The notes beneath the pieces are model-generated. The model had not been told where the DNA came from and made no database searches. It worked only from the letters and a program-made list of their open reading frames with translations. The position numbers and the translations under genes are program-made. Below, one piece after another: positions 19,921-28,517 of a stretch of 53,907 bases of DNA (positions are counted from its first letter, which is position 1; the number at the start of each line of letters is the position of its first letter). The stretch spans positions 1-53,907 of the forward strand of contig CALJDK010000153.1 of the NCBI GenBank assembly GCA_938023735.1, given 5' to 3'. This stretch comes from an uncultured Acidimicrobiales bacterium (GTDB lineage: Bacteria > Actinomycetota > Acidimicrobiia > Acidimicrobiales > SHLQ01).

Positions 19921-20283
19921 CTAGAGGAGGGATTCGGGTACCGAAGTTCCGAAGCCGTCGAAGTAGGATTCGAACTGTCGGCCCAACAGGCACATCATTT
20001 CTACCCAGCCCACAAGACTGTCTTTGTCGAAGCATCGGGGCTGAAACGTTCCAGTGACGGTGTACACCGGGCGAAAGAAGCTGCCCGAGCGTACGAGCGA
20101 AACTTCATCGCTGAGCTCGATGAGCGCACCGGTCAATCCTTCACCGTTTTTGCGGTTCTCGGCTTCGTAGCGATAGTCGAGTACAAGCGGGGTCGACTCA
20201 TTCACGCCGCGGTCAGCGAGCAGCGACCACGTGTCCTCGGTCAATGACCGGTGACTAGCGAGAAGTTTGGCGAAGGGGTCCAT
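19921..20283 (-). CDS. Small hypothetical protein, possibly RraB-like
   Basis: A 120-residue acidic soluble protein. ATG 20283 (MDPFAKLLASHRSL) has an AGGA site 5 nt upstream; a longer version from 20313 lacks one. The middle has a beta-rich stretch (LVLDYRYEAEN) and the C-terminus reads GRQFESYFDGFGTSV, which recalls the end of RraB (ribonuclease E inhibitor) and DUF695-like folds. That match is weak and from memory. Followed by a good terminator, so it is probably a single-gene transcript. Confidence 0.55.
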   Translation of the reverse strand: MDPFAKLLASHRSLTEDTWSLLADRGVNESTPLVLDYRYEAENRKNGEGLTGALIELSDEVSLVRSGSFFRPVYTVTGTFQPRCFDKDSLVGWVEMMCLLGRQFESYFDGFGTSVPESLL

Positions 20284-20398
20284 GTCAGTCCTGGGTAGGT
20301 TCCCAAATGGCATCGGCGTCCAAAACTCCTCGCTTTAGACCCTTTCCCGATCTTCAAACGATGCTTGGGGGCGGCGTCGATTGCCCGGAGAGGCGTGG

Positions 20399-21028
20399 TT
20401 AGACCGCTGGCGGCTCGTACCACTTTCGCCCCGACTCGTTTACTGGGAGGGTGTCTGGCTGGCGATGGGCGGTGAATTTCGCTGCCGCGATGCCTGCTAG
20501 AGCACCAAAGAGGTGGCCTTCCCAACTCACGTCGCCAGCCGGGAGAAGGCCGAAAACCAAGCCCCAATAGAAGAAACCGGCGATGAGCGCCAGAACCACG
20601 GCTTTGAGGCTGCGTTCGAAGATGGCGGCGCCAACGAGATAGCCGAGGTATCCAAAGACGACACCGCTGGCACCGACATGGTTTCCGGTGCGGGCAAAGA
20701 GCCAGGTTGCTGCCCCGCCAACTACCACCACAGCCAGCGTGACGATCGACCATTGGCGGAGACCCCGCATAGCCACCAATCCACCCAGGACAAGGAACGG
20801 AATGGAGTTGCCGATGAGGTGACCGAACCCGACGTGCAACAGGGGCGCCCAGAGGATGCCGTCGAGTCCGTCGAGGCGTCGGGGATGAATACCGCCTGCC
20901 TGTAACCAATCGTTCAACGCCACCGTGTCGACGATCTCGATCACCCACATCAGTGCCAGTGCCGCGACCAAAGCCAGCAGCGGCTTGGGAAGTGCGAACG
21001 AACGCCCAGGCGACGAAGCGGTTTCCAT
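20399..21028 (-). CDS. Rhomboid family intramembrane serine protease
   Basis: A 209-residue polytopic membrane protein with about six hydrophobic segments. Rhomboid features are HLIGN in an early helix (oxyanion His/Asn), the nucleophile in GASG, and the catalytic His in SWEGHLFGALAG. These proteases cut substrates inside or near the membrane; the substrate here is unknown. The start is set at ATG 21028 because TACGAT lies 6 nt upstream. The frame continues to 21130, but that extension reads through the nrd terminator. The cytosolic tail is basic and ends KWYEPPAV. Confidence 0.88.
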   Translation of the reverse strand: METASSPGRSFALPKPLLALVAALALMWVIEIVDTVALNDWLQAGGIHPRRLDGLDGILWAPLLHVGFGHLIGNSIPFLVLGGLVAMRGLRQWSIVTLAVVVVGGAATWLFARTGNHVGASGVVFGYLGYLVGAAIFERSLKAVVLALIAGFFYWGLVFGLLPAGDVSWEGHLFGALAGIAAAKFTAHRQPDTLPVNESGRKWYEPPAV

Positions 21029-21034
21029 AGGCCG

Positions 21035-21040
21035 ATCGTA
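21035..21040 (-). promoter_or_regulatory. -10 hexamer of the rhomboid gene
   Basis: TACGAT, 6-nt spacer CGGCCT, ATG 21028 on the minus strand. Confidence 0.45.
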
Positions 21041-21076
21041 GTTGACCGCTGCTCCCAGGTCGGATGAAAAAGACGC

Positions 21077-21100
21077 CGGGGTGGCCCGAAGGCCACCCCG
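21077..21100 (-). terminator. Rho-independent terminator of nrdAB
   Basis: A perfect 10-bp stem CGGGGTGGCC/GGCCACCCCG around a CGAA tetraloop. On the minus strand it is followed by GCGTCTTTTTC. It lies about 125 bp after the nrdB stop, beyond the repeat block. Confidence 0.8.
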
Positions 21101-21125
21101 ATCACTCTCGGTAAGAAAAAGAACC

Positions 21126-21220
21126 GACACCAGTGTCGCGGCCTGCGTGGCCGGGGAACGCAGACAACGCCGACACTCGTGTCTGACACCAGTGTCGCGG
21201 CCTGCGTGGCCGGGGAACGC
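21126..21220. repeat. Duplicated 36-bp repeat with GACACNNGTGTC palindromes
   Basis: An identical 36-bp segment occurs at 21126-21161 and 21185-21220, a 59-bp period. It opens with the palindrome GACACCAGTGTC and contains GGCC-TGCGT-GGCC. The spacer holds a second palindrome, GACACTCGTGTC. The 30 bp at 21171-21200 match 53851-53880 at 29 of 30 positions. The block sits between nrdB and its terminator, so it would be part of the nrd mRNA 3' end. Confidence 0.95.
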
Positions 21221-21223
21221 CGA

Positions 21224-22348
21224 CTAAAAGTCTTCGTCGAAGCCGACGTCGCCTTCGACGCCTACCTGGTAGGAGGCGACTGTGCGCTCGAAGAAGTTGG
21301 TGAGCTCCTGCACGTCTTGAAGCTCCATGAAGGCGAAGGGGTTCTTCACGTTGTACTGCTTGGGCATTCCGAGCTGCTGTAGGCGCTGGTCGGCGATGAA
21401 CTGCAGGTAGGTCTTGGTGTCGGCGGTGGACATGCCTGACACACCCTGCTCGAGGAGGTCCTCGGCGAAGGCGTACTCGGCTTCGACGGCCTCATCGATC
21501 ATTTCGGTGATCTTGTTGGCCAGGTCGTCGTCGAACAGCTCGGGTTCTTCTTGGCGCACGGTGTTGACGACCTCAAGCGCAAAGTTCATGTGGCCGCTCT
21601 CGTCGCGGAACACCCAGTTGGTGCCGGCGGCAAGACCGTTGAGGAGGCCCTTGGAGCGAAGGAAGTAGACGTAGGCGAAGGCGGCAAAGAAGAACAGGCC
21701 TTCGATGCAGGTAGCGAAGCAGATCAGGTTGAGCAGGAACTGCTTGCGATCTTCTTTGGTGTTGAGCTCGTCGAGGTGGTTGATGGAGTCGATCCACTTG
21801 AAGCAGAACTCGGCCTTCTTGCGGATTGACGGAATGTTCTCGACCGCCGCGAAGGCCTCCTCGCGCTCGGCAAGATCGGGGATGTAGTTGTCGAGAAGTG
21901 TGAGGTAGAACTGCACGTGCAGCGCCTCTTCGTACAGCTGGCGTGACAAGTACATGCGTGCTTCGGGAGCGTTGATGTGCTTGTACAGGTTGAGCACCAG
22001 GTTGTTGGCGACGATGGAGTCGCCGGTGGCGAAGAACGCAACCAGGCGGCTCACCAGGTGCTTCTCGGCCGGAAGCAGCTTGCGGTCAAGGTCGACCAGG
22101 TCGTCAGAGAAATCGATCTCGTCGACGGTCCAGGTGTTCTTGATGGCGTCGCGGTACATGTCGTAGAAGACCGGGTAGCGCATGGGGCGAAGCGTGAGGT
22201 CGAAGCCGGGGTCGAGGATCGACTGCGCCTTGCGGCTGGTCTGAGGTGCTGGCTGAGTGCCCGGGTGCGGGAGGGCGGGCTCAAGGTTGCGGGCGAGCGC
22301 ATCGTTCTGGAAAGGCTGCTCGGAAAATTGCGGGTCGGTCATTGCCAT
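21224..22348 (-). CDS. nrdB: Ribonucleoside-diphosphate reductase, beta subunit (class I)
   Basis: A 374-residue ferritin-like radical-generating subunit that supplies the radical to NrdA for ribonucleotide reduction. Metal-ligand helices are visible in ATGDSIVANN, YEEALHVQFY and the later LEVVNTVRQEEPELF region. The C-terminal tail, which docks on the alpha subunit, ends VGFDEDF. Length fits. The second gene of nrdA-nrdB, 65 bp after nrdA. The subclass metal (Fe or Mn) cannot be told from inspection. Confidence 0.95.
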   Translation of the reverse strand: MAMTDPQFSEQPFQNDALARNLEPALPHPGTQPAPQTSRKAQSILDPGFDLTLRPMRYPVFYDMYRDAIKNTWTVDEIDFSDDLVDLDRKLLPAEKHLVSRLVAFFATGDSIVANNLVLNLYKHINAPEARMYLSRQLYEEALHVQFYLTLLDNYIPDLAEREEAFAAVENIPSIRKKAEFCFKWIDSINHLDELNTKEDRKQFLLNLICFATCIEGLFFFAAFAYVYFLRSKGLLNGLAAGTNWVFRDESGHMNFALEVVNTVRQEEPELFDDDLANKITEMIDEAVEAEYAFAEDLLEQGVSGMSTADTKTYLQFIADQRLQQLGMPKQYNVKNPFAFMELQDVQELTNFFERTVASYQVGVEGDVGFDEDF

Positions 22349-22413
22349 TGCTTTGGAAGTTTCTCCGGGAAGGGTGATCGTTGAACAGAAAGTGGATGAG
22401 GTTCGAGCGACGG

Positions 22414-24891
22414 TTAGTCGCAGGCCTCGCAGGTCTCAGGGTTTTCGAGCGAGCACGCAATGGCTTCGGCATCGGTGAAGGACTTCGACGGCGGCGGTGT
22501 TGGCTCGATGACCTCGTCGGCGGCGGTGGTGGTGGTCTTGTTGATGCGGGTGGCCGGACGTGAACGCAGGTAGTAGGTGGTCTTGAGCCCCTGTTTCCAT
22601 GCATGCAGGTACATCGAGCTGAGCTTGCCGATGGTTGGCGACTCCATGAACAGGTTGAGCGACTGGCTCTGATCGATGAAGGCGCCACGATCGGCGGCCA
22701 TATCGATAAGCGAACGCATCGGGATCTCCCAGGCGGTGCGGTACAGCTGGCGAAGGTCGGCCGGAATCTCTTCGATGTCTTGGATCGAGCCTTCGGCCCG
22801 CTTGACCTTGCTGGCGATCTCGTCGGTCCAGAGTCCACGTTCTTGGAGATCGCGAACCAGGTAGCGGTTGATCTGCAGGAACTCGCCCGACAGGGTCTCG
22901 CGCTTGAACAGGTTGGAAACCTGGGGCTCGATGCACTCGTAGCAACCGGCGATCGACGCAATGGTTGCGGTGGGCGCAATGGCGATCATGAGTGAGTTGC
23001 GAAGCCCGAACTCGGCGATGCGAGCCCGGACGGTGTCCCAACGCTCGGTATCGGTGGGGGTGACGCCGGCCAGGTCGAACTGCAGGTCGCCCTTCGCGGC
23101 CCGGGTTTGTTCGAAGTTGGGGTGAGCGCCATTGGCCTCGGCCAGCTTGGTGCTGGCCCACAGGGCGTTGAAGTAGATCTCTTCGGAGATCTTGGCGCTG
23201 AGCGCTCGAGCTTCGTCGGAGTCAAACGGCAGGCGCAGCTTGAAGAAGACATCCTGAAGACCCATGAGGCCCAGCCCGACCGGGCGCCATGCCATGTTGG
23301 AGGTGGCGGCTTCGTCGGTGGGGTAGAAGTTGATGTCGATAACCCGGTCGAGGAACGGCATCGCGGTTGCGACGACCTCGGCAAGGCGATCGAAGTTGAA
23401 CGCTCCGTCTTCGACCAGCGAGCCAAGGTTTACCGACCCAAGGTTGCAAACGGCGGTTTCGTCCTGGCTGGTGACCTCGATGATCTCGGTGCACAGGTTG
23501 GACAGATGCACGACTCGTGGCGAACCGTCGGCGTTGGTGCCGCCGGTCTGGTTGCAGCGTTCGTTGCTGGGGTCTTTGAAGGTCATCCAGCCGTTGCCGG
23601 TTTGGGCAAGCGAGCGCATCATCTTGCTGTAGAGCTCGCGAGCTGGGATCTGCTTGACGAACAGGCCCTGCTCTTCGGCCTCGATGAACGCCGCTTCGAA
23701 CTCGTCGCCGTACATGTCGGTGAGGTGGGGAACGACCTTGGGGTCAAACAGCGACCACTGCCAATCGTTTTCGACCCGCTTCATGAACAGGTCCGGGACC
23801 CAGTTGGCAAGGTTGAGGTTGTGCGCACGGCGGTTGTGGTCGCCGGTGCCCTCGCGCAGGTCGAGGAAATCCTCGATGTCGGCATGCCAGGTTTCGAGGT
23901 ACACGCAGGCTGCGCCTTTGCGGCGGCCTCCCTGGTTGACGGCCTGTACCGAACTGTCGAGGGTCTTGAGCCAGGGCACGATGCCGTTGGAGAGACCGTT
24001 GGTGCCGGCGATGAGCGAGCCTTTTGCCCGCACCCGATGCCAGGCAACACCGATGCCTCCAGCGAACTTCGAGAGACGAGCGATGTCGGTGTAGCGCTTG
24101 TAGATGCCCTCGAGGCTGTCCTCGGGTGACTCGAGGAGATAGCAAGACGACATCTGTGGGTGCGCCGTACCTGAGTTGAAGAGCGTGGGGCTCGACGCCA
24201 GGTATTGCAGCGACGACATCAGCTTGTAGAAACGCACCGCTTCGTCGGGCGTGGTGGCCAGGCCGCACGCAACGCGAAGGAAGAAGTACTGCGGGGTTTC
24301 GAGAACGACACGATCGAGCGGGTGACGGAGCAGGTAGCGGTCGTACACGGTGCGCAGGCCGAAGAACTCGAACAGGCCATCTTGGTCGTGGTCGATGGTG
24401 TCGTTGAACTTGCGGGCGTTGCGGTTGACGAACTCGAGTACGTGGTCGCCGATAAGGCCGAGGCGATGACCCGCTGCCACCGACTGTGAGAACGAGTGGA
24501 TGTCCTGGTTGCGCACCTCTTTATCGATGGTGGTGGCAAGGAGACGACCGGCGAGGCGGGAGTAGTTGGGCTCTTCGACGATGAGTGACGCTGCTGTGCG
24601 GATGGAGAGCTCGTCGAGCTCTTCGGTGGTGGCACCGTCGCGTAGTCCGCTGATGGTGCGGGTGGCGATGCGCATGGAGTCGACGCCGCCGAGGCCAACC
24701 GCGCTGCGCTCGATAGCCCGAACGATCTTGTTGAGATCGACGTCTTCAAGGTCGCCGTTGCGCTTTTGTACCCGCATCGTGCCGATGGTCGGTGTGTTCT
24801 CTGCAGGAGCGGTGCTTTCTGCGGGAGCGGTGTTCTCGGCAGCAGAAGTCGCGTTGTCGGTGATGGTTTCGGTGTCGTCGGTGACAGCCAT
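22414..24891 (-). CDS. nrdA: Ribonucleoside-diphosphate reductase, alpha subunit (class I)
   Basis: An 825-residue catalytic subunit that reduces ribonucleotides to deoxyribonucleotides. After a Thr/Ala/Glu-rich flexible N-terminus, an ATP-cone allosteric domain begins at VQKRNGDLEDVDLNKIV. Active-site motifs are SNLCTEI and CNLGSVNLG, then PTATIASIAGCYECIEP. The C-terminal redox pair is CEACD at the very end. ATG 24891 is chosen over an upstream in-frame start at 25038 because the extra 49 residues are Pro/Arg-rich and look non-coding; a GGGAAGG box lies 11-17 nt upstream. Regulation probably uses the palindromes between 24987 and 25185. Confidence 0.95.
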   Translation of the reverse strand: MAVTDDTETITDNATSAAENTAPAESTAPAENTPTIGTMRVQKRNGDLEDVDLNKIVRAIERSAVGLGGVDSMRIATRTISGLRDGATTEELDELSIRTAASLIVEEPNYSRLAGRLLATTIDKEVRNQDIHSFSQSVAAGHRLGLIGDHVLEFVNRNARKFNDTIDHDQDGLFEFFGLRTVYDRYLLRHPLDRVVLETPQYFFLRVACGLATTPDEAVRFYKLMSSLQYLASSPTLFNSGTAHPQMSSCYLLESPEDSLEGIYKRYTDIARLSKFAGGIGVAWHRVRAKGSLIAGTNGLSNGIVPWLKTLDSSVQAVNQGGRRKGAACVYLETWHADIEDFLDLREGTGDHNRRAHNLNLANWVPDLFMKRVENDWQWSLFDPKVVPHLTDMYGDEFEAAFIEAEEQGLFVKQIPARELYSKMMRSLAQTGNGWMTFKDPSNERCNQTGGTNADGSPRVVHLSNLCTEIIEVTSQDETAVCNLGSVNLGSLVEDGAFNFDRLAEVVATAMPFLDRVIDINFYPTDEAATSNMAWRPVGLGLMGLQDVFFKLRLPFDSDEARALSAKISEEIYFNALWASTKLAEANGAHPNFEQTRAAKGDLQFDLAGVTPTDTERWDTVRARIAEFGLRNSLMIAIAPTATIASIAGCYECIEPQVSNLFKRETLSGEFLQINRYLVRDLQERGLWTDEIASKVKRAEGSIQDIEEIPADLRQLYRTAWEIPMRSLIDMAADRGAFIDQSQSLNLFMESPTIGKLSSMYLHAWKQGLKTTYYLRSRPATRINKTTTTAADEVIEPTPPPSKSFTDAEAIACSLENPETCEACD

Positions 24892-25083
24892 TGGGGAGGG
24901 GCCTTCCCTGTGCTGGGGTCGTGGGCAATCCTGATCAGGAAGGACCGACCAGGGATGATGTGGAGGTACTGCATTTCCCGGGACAGGGCTGTAGAACAGC
25001 CTTGCCAACCACGTTTGTCGAGGCCTGATTGTGACCAAATGACAGGGGCAGAACTACATCTTTGTGGTTTACCCGGGAAAGAC

Positions 25084-25101
25084 AATTACAGGCTTGTAAT
25101 T
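25084..25101. promoter_or_regulatory. Inverted repeat AATTACA-GGCT-TGTAATT
   Basis: Perfect 7-bp arms with a 4-bp centre, about 190 bp upstream of nrdA. An 18-bp AT-rich palindrome suits a dimeric repressor. NrdR is the expected regulator, though this is not the classical NrdR box. Confidence 0.4.
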
Positions 25102-25173
25102 ACGTCGGCGTCAAGTGGAACGCGGACACAACCTGTGCACGACCACGTACGGTGAAATCAGGTGAGATCTCTG

Positions 25174-25185
25174 CTGCAATTGCAG
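25174..25185. promoter_or_regulatory. Perfect 12-bp palindrome CTGCAATTGCAG
   Basis: A second candidate operator in the nrdA upstream region, about 285 bp from the start codon. Confidence 0.3.
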
Positions 25186-25363
25186 TAAATTCGAAAACCG
25201 TTCTATCGTCATCTGTACCACTCTAGGTAGCCGTCGAAAGCCGTCGAATCGCGCAACGTGCACCTTTTGCAGGTTCGTGACCTCAATAAAGCCCCAATAT
25301 GGGTCAAACTACATAGCTGCGAAAATGTTGTCTGACGGCCGGCCTCTGTCCACCTAAAGGACA

Positions 25364-25423
25364 GTGCTTCTAGGTGACGTGCTTCTAGGTGACGTGCTTC
25401 TAGGTGACGTGCTTCTAGGTAAC
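25364..25423. repeat. Four tandem 15-bp repeats overlapping the asparaginase stop codon
   Basis: Four units of GTGCTTCTAGGTGAC, the last ending AAC instead of GAC. The TAG stop of the minus-strand asparaginase gene (25415-25417) lies within the last unit, and every other unit carries the same CTA, so each would also supply a stop. Confidence 0.95.
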
Positions 25424-26509
25424 AGTGCGGGAGCCAACTTGTCGGCCAGCGATATTGGTAATGACGTGCCGGGACTCGATGGCCGGTGTGCTGCGCCGAA
25501 GGTCGAGGCCGTGATCGGCCAGCACGTGGAGCACGGCCACCTCGGCGGCGATGGTCGTGCCGTCGTGCACCTTGAGCGCTAACGCAAAGGGCGCACCCTC
25601 GGCCGGGCGAGCGGCACCAAAGAAAACTCCAGCGGCGCCGGTCTTGAGCGCGAGTTGTCCCGGAGCTGCCAACATTGCCTCGGTGCAGAGACGATGGGAA
25701 CCGGCCACCAGGTGCGGATGGCGCATCATGGCCGACGAGATCCGGGTGCAGGCGGCCGCAACATCCACGTCGGCTGCGCCAGCATTCTGTTCGGTCGAGT
25801 TGGCGGGTTCGCTGTCCTTGGTTGGGGGTACGAAGAAAAGTGCACCGCGGGCGAACTCGAGAAGCGATGTTGCGAAGGTGGGCACGCCACAGCCGTCGAC
25901 TCCCCACGGCTGGCTATCGAGGTCGGCGCCGGTGAGGGTTTCGATGGCCGAGCGCACAGCTACCTGCGCCGGATGATCGATGTCGATGTAGCCCTTGGTG
26001 GGCGCTCCGAGATGTTTGGCCAAGGTGAGGAAGCCGGCGTGTTTGCCCGAACACATATGGTGGCGTTGATCGGGAGAAACACCGAAGGACGCTAGCTCGC
26101 GGCCGCGAGCTGGCTGGAACGGGTGCATCACCCCACACTCCAAGTCCGGCTCGTCGCAGCCGATTCGGGTGAGCCACTCGCTGACGAGTTCAAGGTGTGC
26201 GTCCTCGGCGTTGTGCGAGGCACATGCCAAGGCCAGGTGCCGATCGTCCAGGCCGAACGCATCGGCGGCACCGGAGGAAAGTAGCGGAACGGCCTGGAAT
26301 GGTTTGGTCGAGGATCGCCCGTACACGGGAGCATTGATGTCGCCGGCCGAACCGAGCAGCTTCTGTTCGGAAAGCACCACATAGCTCACCGGGTGAACCG
26401 TCTCGGCCAGGTCGCCGCGGGTGGCGGCTACTTGCAGCGGAGGCGAGGCGACCTCCCTGTCTACCTCGTTGCTGTGTGCCCCGGTGCTGGCTTCCTCGGT
26501 GTCGGCCAC
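25415..26509 (-). CDS. L-asparaginase II family protein
   Basis: A 364-residue protein of the Rhizobium-type asparaginase family (asparaginase II, PF06089-like), which hydrolyses L-asparagine to aspartate and ammonia. Diagnostic patterns are STKPFQAVPLL, ACASHNAEDAHLE, HHMCSGKHAGFL and WGVDGCGVPTFA. It has no signal peptide. The GTG start at 26509 is backed by TAGAGT 6 nt upstream; the first 25 residues are poorly conserved in appearance. A Glu/Asn-rich insertion lies after FFVPPTKDSEP. It is divergent from the SGNH hydrolase gene. Confidence 0.88.
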   Translation of the reverse strand: MADTEEASTGAHSNEVDREVASPPLQVAATRGDLAETVHPVSYVVLSEQKLLGSAGDINAPVYGRSSTKPFQAVPLLSSGAADAFGLDDRHLALACASHNAEDAHLELVSEWLTRIGCDEPDLECGVMHPFQPARGRELASFGVSPDQRHHMCSGKHAGFLTLAKHLGAPTKGYIDIDHPAQVAVRSAIETLTGADLDSQPWGVDGCGVPTFATSLLEFARGALFFVPPTKDSEPANSTEQNAGAADVDVAAACTRISSAMMRHPHLVAGSHRLCTEAMLAAPGQLALKTGAAGVFFGAARPAEGAPFALALKVHDGTTIAAEVAVLHVLADHGLDLRRSTPAIESRHVITNIAGRQVGSRTVT

Positions 26510-26515
26510 GTCGTG

Positions 26516-26521
26516 ACTCTA
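26516..26521 (-). promoter_or_regulatory. -10 hexamer of the asparaginase gene
   Basis: TAGAGT, spacer CACGAC, GTG 26509 on the minus strand. Confidence 0.45.
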
Positions 26522-26565
26522 GGTCATATGGCTCAGATGAACCGCTGGCTTGCCGATAGTTACTG

Positions 26566-27381
26566 GTGAAACCAACCGCACTGCTCGCATCGATCATCGT
26601 GCTGCTCGCGGCTCTGCTATCTGGGGCGTCAGGGTTGGGGCCCACCCCAGCAGCGGGCGCAAGTTCAACAGTGGTTCAGCCAACTCGGTCGCTGATTGTG
26701 GTGGGCGACAGCATCGTGCTTTCAGCCAGCGAAGAGCTGGTTGCTTCGGCACCCGCCGACTGGAACGTGCAGATCGATGCCAAGGTTTCGCGCCCTACCA
26801 ACGTCGGCCACGACATTGTGCGAGGCAACCTGGCCGCTATCACCGACACCCTGGTGATCGGGCTTGGCGCCAATGATGCCGCGTCGCCCGATGTGTTCCG
26901 AAAGCGAGCTGCTGCGCTGCTTGCCGATGTGGCAAACGTTCCGCATGTATTCTGGATCGAGATCGCCGAAGTACGCGACTACTACCCGATGGCCAATGCC
27001 AACATTCGTGAGCTGGCCAACTCGTACCCGAACGTTTCGATCGTGCCCTGGACCGCACTGGCCACCGGCACACCTGGCCTGACGGCAAGTGACGGCCTGC
27101 ACCTGACCGGCCCCGGCCAACAGGCGCTGGCCGACGCCATCTTGTCGCTCGTCGTGCAGACCGAATCACCGGCAGCGGCTCCGGTGACCGACCTGGTGCC
27201 CGGGCCCGAAGAACCCCAATCGACGAGCCAGGATGTTACTGCGGGGCAACTTGCTCCAACGCTTGGCGCCGCACGGCTTCAGCTCATAGCCGGGCCCCTG
27301 TTGGCAACGCTTCGTCAGGTCCAGGCAATCGTGGCCCTTTCGGTGGCGTCGATTATTGCGCTCACCGGCACCACGGGTTAG
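26566..27381 (+). CDS. Secreted SGNH/GDSL-type hydrolase
   Basis: A 271-residue exported protein. The N-terminus is a signal peptide (hydrophobic residues 6-20, then SGLGPTPAAGAS). Block I reads VVGDSIVLSA with the nucleophile Ser, block III GLGANDA has the Asn, and block V DGLHLTGPGQ has the catalytic His. It probably deacylates a surface ester, as do the similar domains of OatA/acyltransferase-3 proteins. A Pro/Glu-rich linker follows, and the last 35 residues (VQAIVALSVASIIALTG) are hydrophobic enough to serve as a membrane anchor. The start is GTG 26566; a GATAGT element lies 5 nt upstream. Confidence 0.78.
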   Translation: MKPTALLASIIVLLAALLSGASGLGPTPAAGASSTVVQPTRSLIVVGDSIVLSASEELVASAPADWNVQIDAKVSRPTNVGHDIVRGNLAAITDTLVIGLGANDAASPDVFRKRAAALLADVANVPHVFWIEIAEVRDYYPMANANIRELANSYPNVSIVPWTALATGTPGLTASDGLHLTGPGQQALADAILSLVVQTESPAAAPVTDLVPGPEEPQSTSQDVTAGQLAPTLGAARLQLIAGPLLATLRQVQAIVALSVASIIALTGTTG

Positions 27382-27428
27382 CGCAAGAGCCACAAGACGG
27401 AGCAATACAGCCCCCGATTCGAGGCAGC

Positions 27429-27434
27429 TAGAGT
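27429..27434 (+). promoter_or_regulatory. -10 hexamer of the 2OG-Fe(II) oxygenase gene
   Basis: TAGAGT, spacer CGGGGC, GTG 27441. Confidence 0.45.
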
Positions 27435-27440
27435 CGGGGC

Positions 27441-28445
27441 GTGAGCAATGAATCAATTCTCGACGTCGATCTGCTGGCTTTTGAAAAGGGCACCAGCGAT
27501 CAACGGAAGGCTGTGGTCGATGGGGTGATGCAGAGCCTCAAGACCGGCTTTGTGTATACCCAACACGACCTGTCGGCCGATCTGCTGGACTCGGCCTACG
27601 GCTTTCTCGAGCAGTTCTTTTCACTTCCTCAGGAGCAGAAGGATCGGTCGATCGTGCCGACGGCCAACGGCCAAACCGGCTACACCCCGCTGTTGGTCGA
27701 GACCGCAGCTTCGGCCGACGTGCCCGACTGGAAAGAGATGTTCAACTGGGGAGCCCCACTCCCCGAGGGCCATCCGCTCCGGAAGCAGCTTCCTCATCGG
27801 TACAGCCCGCCAAAGTTCCCCGACGACCTTCTGCCCGGGTACGGCGATGTCATGCGGGCTTTCCACGAGTCGGTGTTTCAGCTTCAACGTCGGTTCCTCC
27901 GCATCATCGCCGTCGGTATTGGAGCGCACGAGGACTTCTTTGAGTTCATGCTGAAAGACGGCGCCACGCTGACCCGCGCCATCCATTACCCGGCGATGGA
28001 CATGGCGCCCGGGTCCGAGCATGTGTGGGCCGGCGAACATGCCGACATCAACCTCATCACGGCACTGCCCAGGTCCACGGCCAAAGGACTTCAAGTGAAG
28101 ATGGAAGATGGCAGCTGGATCGACGCCGCGCCGCCCGAGGACGGAGTGGTCATCAACACCGGCATGATGCTCGAGCACCTCACCAACGGCATGATTCCGC
28201 CGGGTCGCCACCGCGTGGTCGCGGACGCCGAGCAACCGGGCGAGCGCTATTCGGTGGTGCAGTTCTGTCACCCCACTCCATGGACGATTCTGACCCCGGT
28301 GCCCACATGCGTCACCGACGAGCACCCGCTGAAGTATCCGTCGATCATGGCCAGTGACCGACTCGATCAGGTGATCTTCGAGATCAACCTGGTCGAAGAT
28401 GGTCGGCGGATCGACGCGGCTCCAGACAGCGCTGGCAACAAATAG
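27441..28445 (+). CDS. Isopenicillin N synthase-family 2-oxoglutarate/Fe(II) oxygenase
   Basis: A 334-residue non-haem iron oxygenase with the DIOX_N segment in front and the jelly-roll 2OG-FeII domain behind. The iron ligands are H200, D202 (HADINLIT) and H257 (RHRVV). R269 and S271 (RYS) form the 2-oxoglutarate carboxylate site with the spacing of the family. Such enzymes hydroxylate, desaturate or cyclise small molecules. The substrate is unknown and no biosynthetic genes are adjacent. The MBL-fold gene follows after 72 bp on the same strand, so the two may work together. Confidence 0.88.
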   Translation: MSNESILDVDLLAFEKGTSDQRKAVVDGVMQSLKTGFVYTQHDLSADLLDSAYGFLEQFFSLPQEQKDRSIVPTANGQTGYTPLLVETAASADVPDWKEMFNWGAPLPEGHPLRKQLPHRYSPPKFPDDLLPGYGDVMRAFHESVFQLQRRFLRIIAVGIGAHEDFFEFMLKDGATLTRAIHYPAMDMAPGSEHVWAGEHADINLITALPRSTAKGLQVKMEDGSWIDAAPPEDGVVINTGMMLEHLTNGMIPPGRHRVVADAEQPGERYSVVQFCHPTPWTILTPVPTCVTDEHPLKYPSIMASDRLDQVIFEINLVEDGRRIDAAPDSAGNK

Positions 28446-28517
28446 GGCGTCACAGAAACCCAGAGAGAACTGGTCTACTAAGACCCAGAGAACTACAGAC
28501 CGAAAGAGAGCGTTTCC

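Larger units (their letters stand above)
24892..25414. other. 523-bp intergenic region upstream of nrdA
   Basis: I find no convincing gene here. It holds the nrdA control region with three inverted repeats: GGCTGT-AGA-ACAGCC at 24987-25001, AATTACA-GGCT-TGTAATT at 25084-25101, and CTGCAATTGCAG at 25174-25185. There is also a GCCGTCGAA direct repeat near 25230-25250, and the tandem array that ends the asparaginase gene. Local AT content is higher than in flanking genes. Confidence 0.6.

Noticed and set aside
24892..25038. N-terminal extension of NrdA
   Set aside because: The extra 49 residues are Pro/Arg-rich and unlike the family, and they cover the palindromic control region.
25415..26509. 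Asparaginase as part of the Asx-related NRPS pathway
   Set aside because: It is 14 kb away, on the other strand, with its own promoter, and nothing ties it to the cluster.
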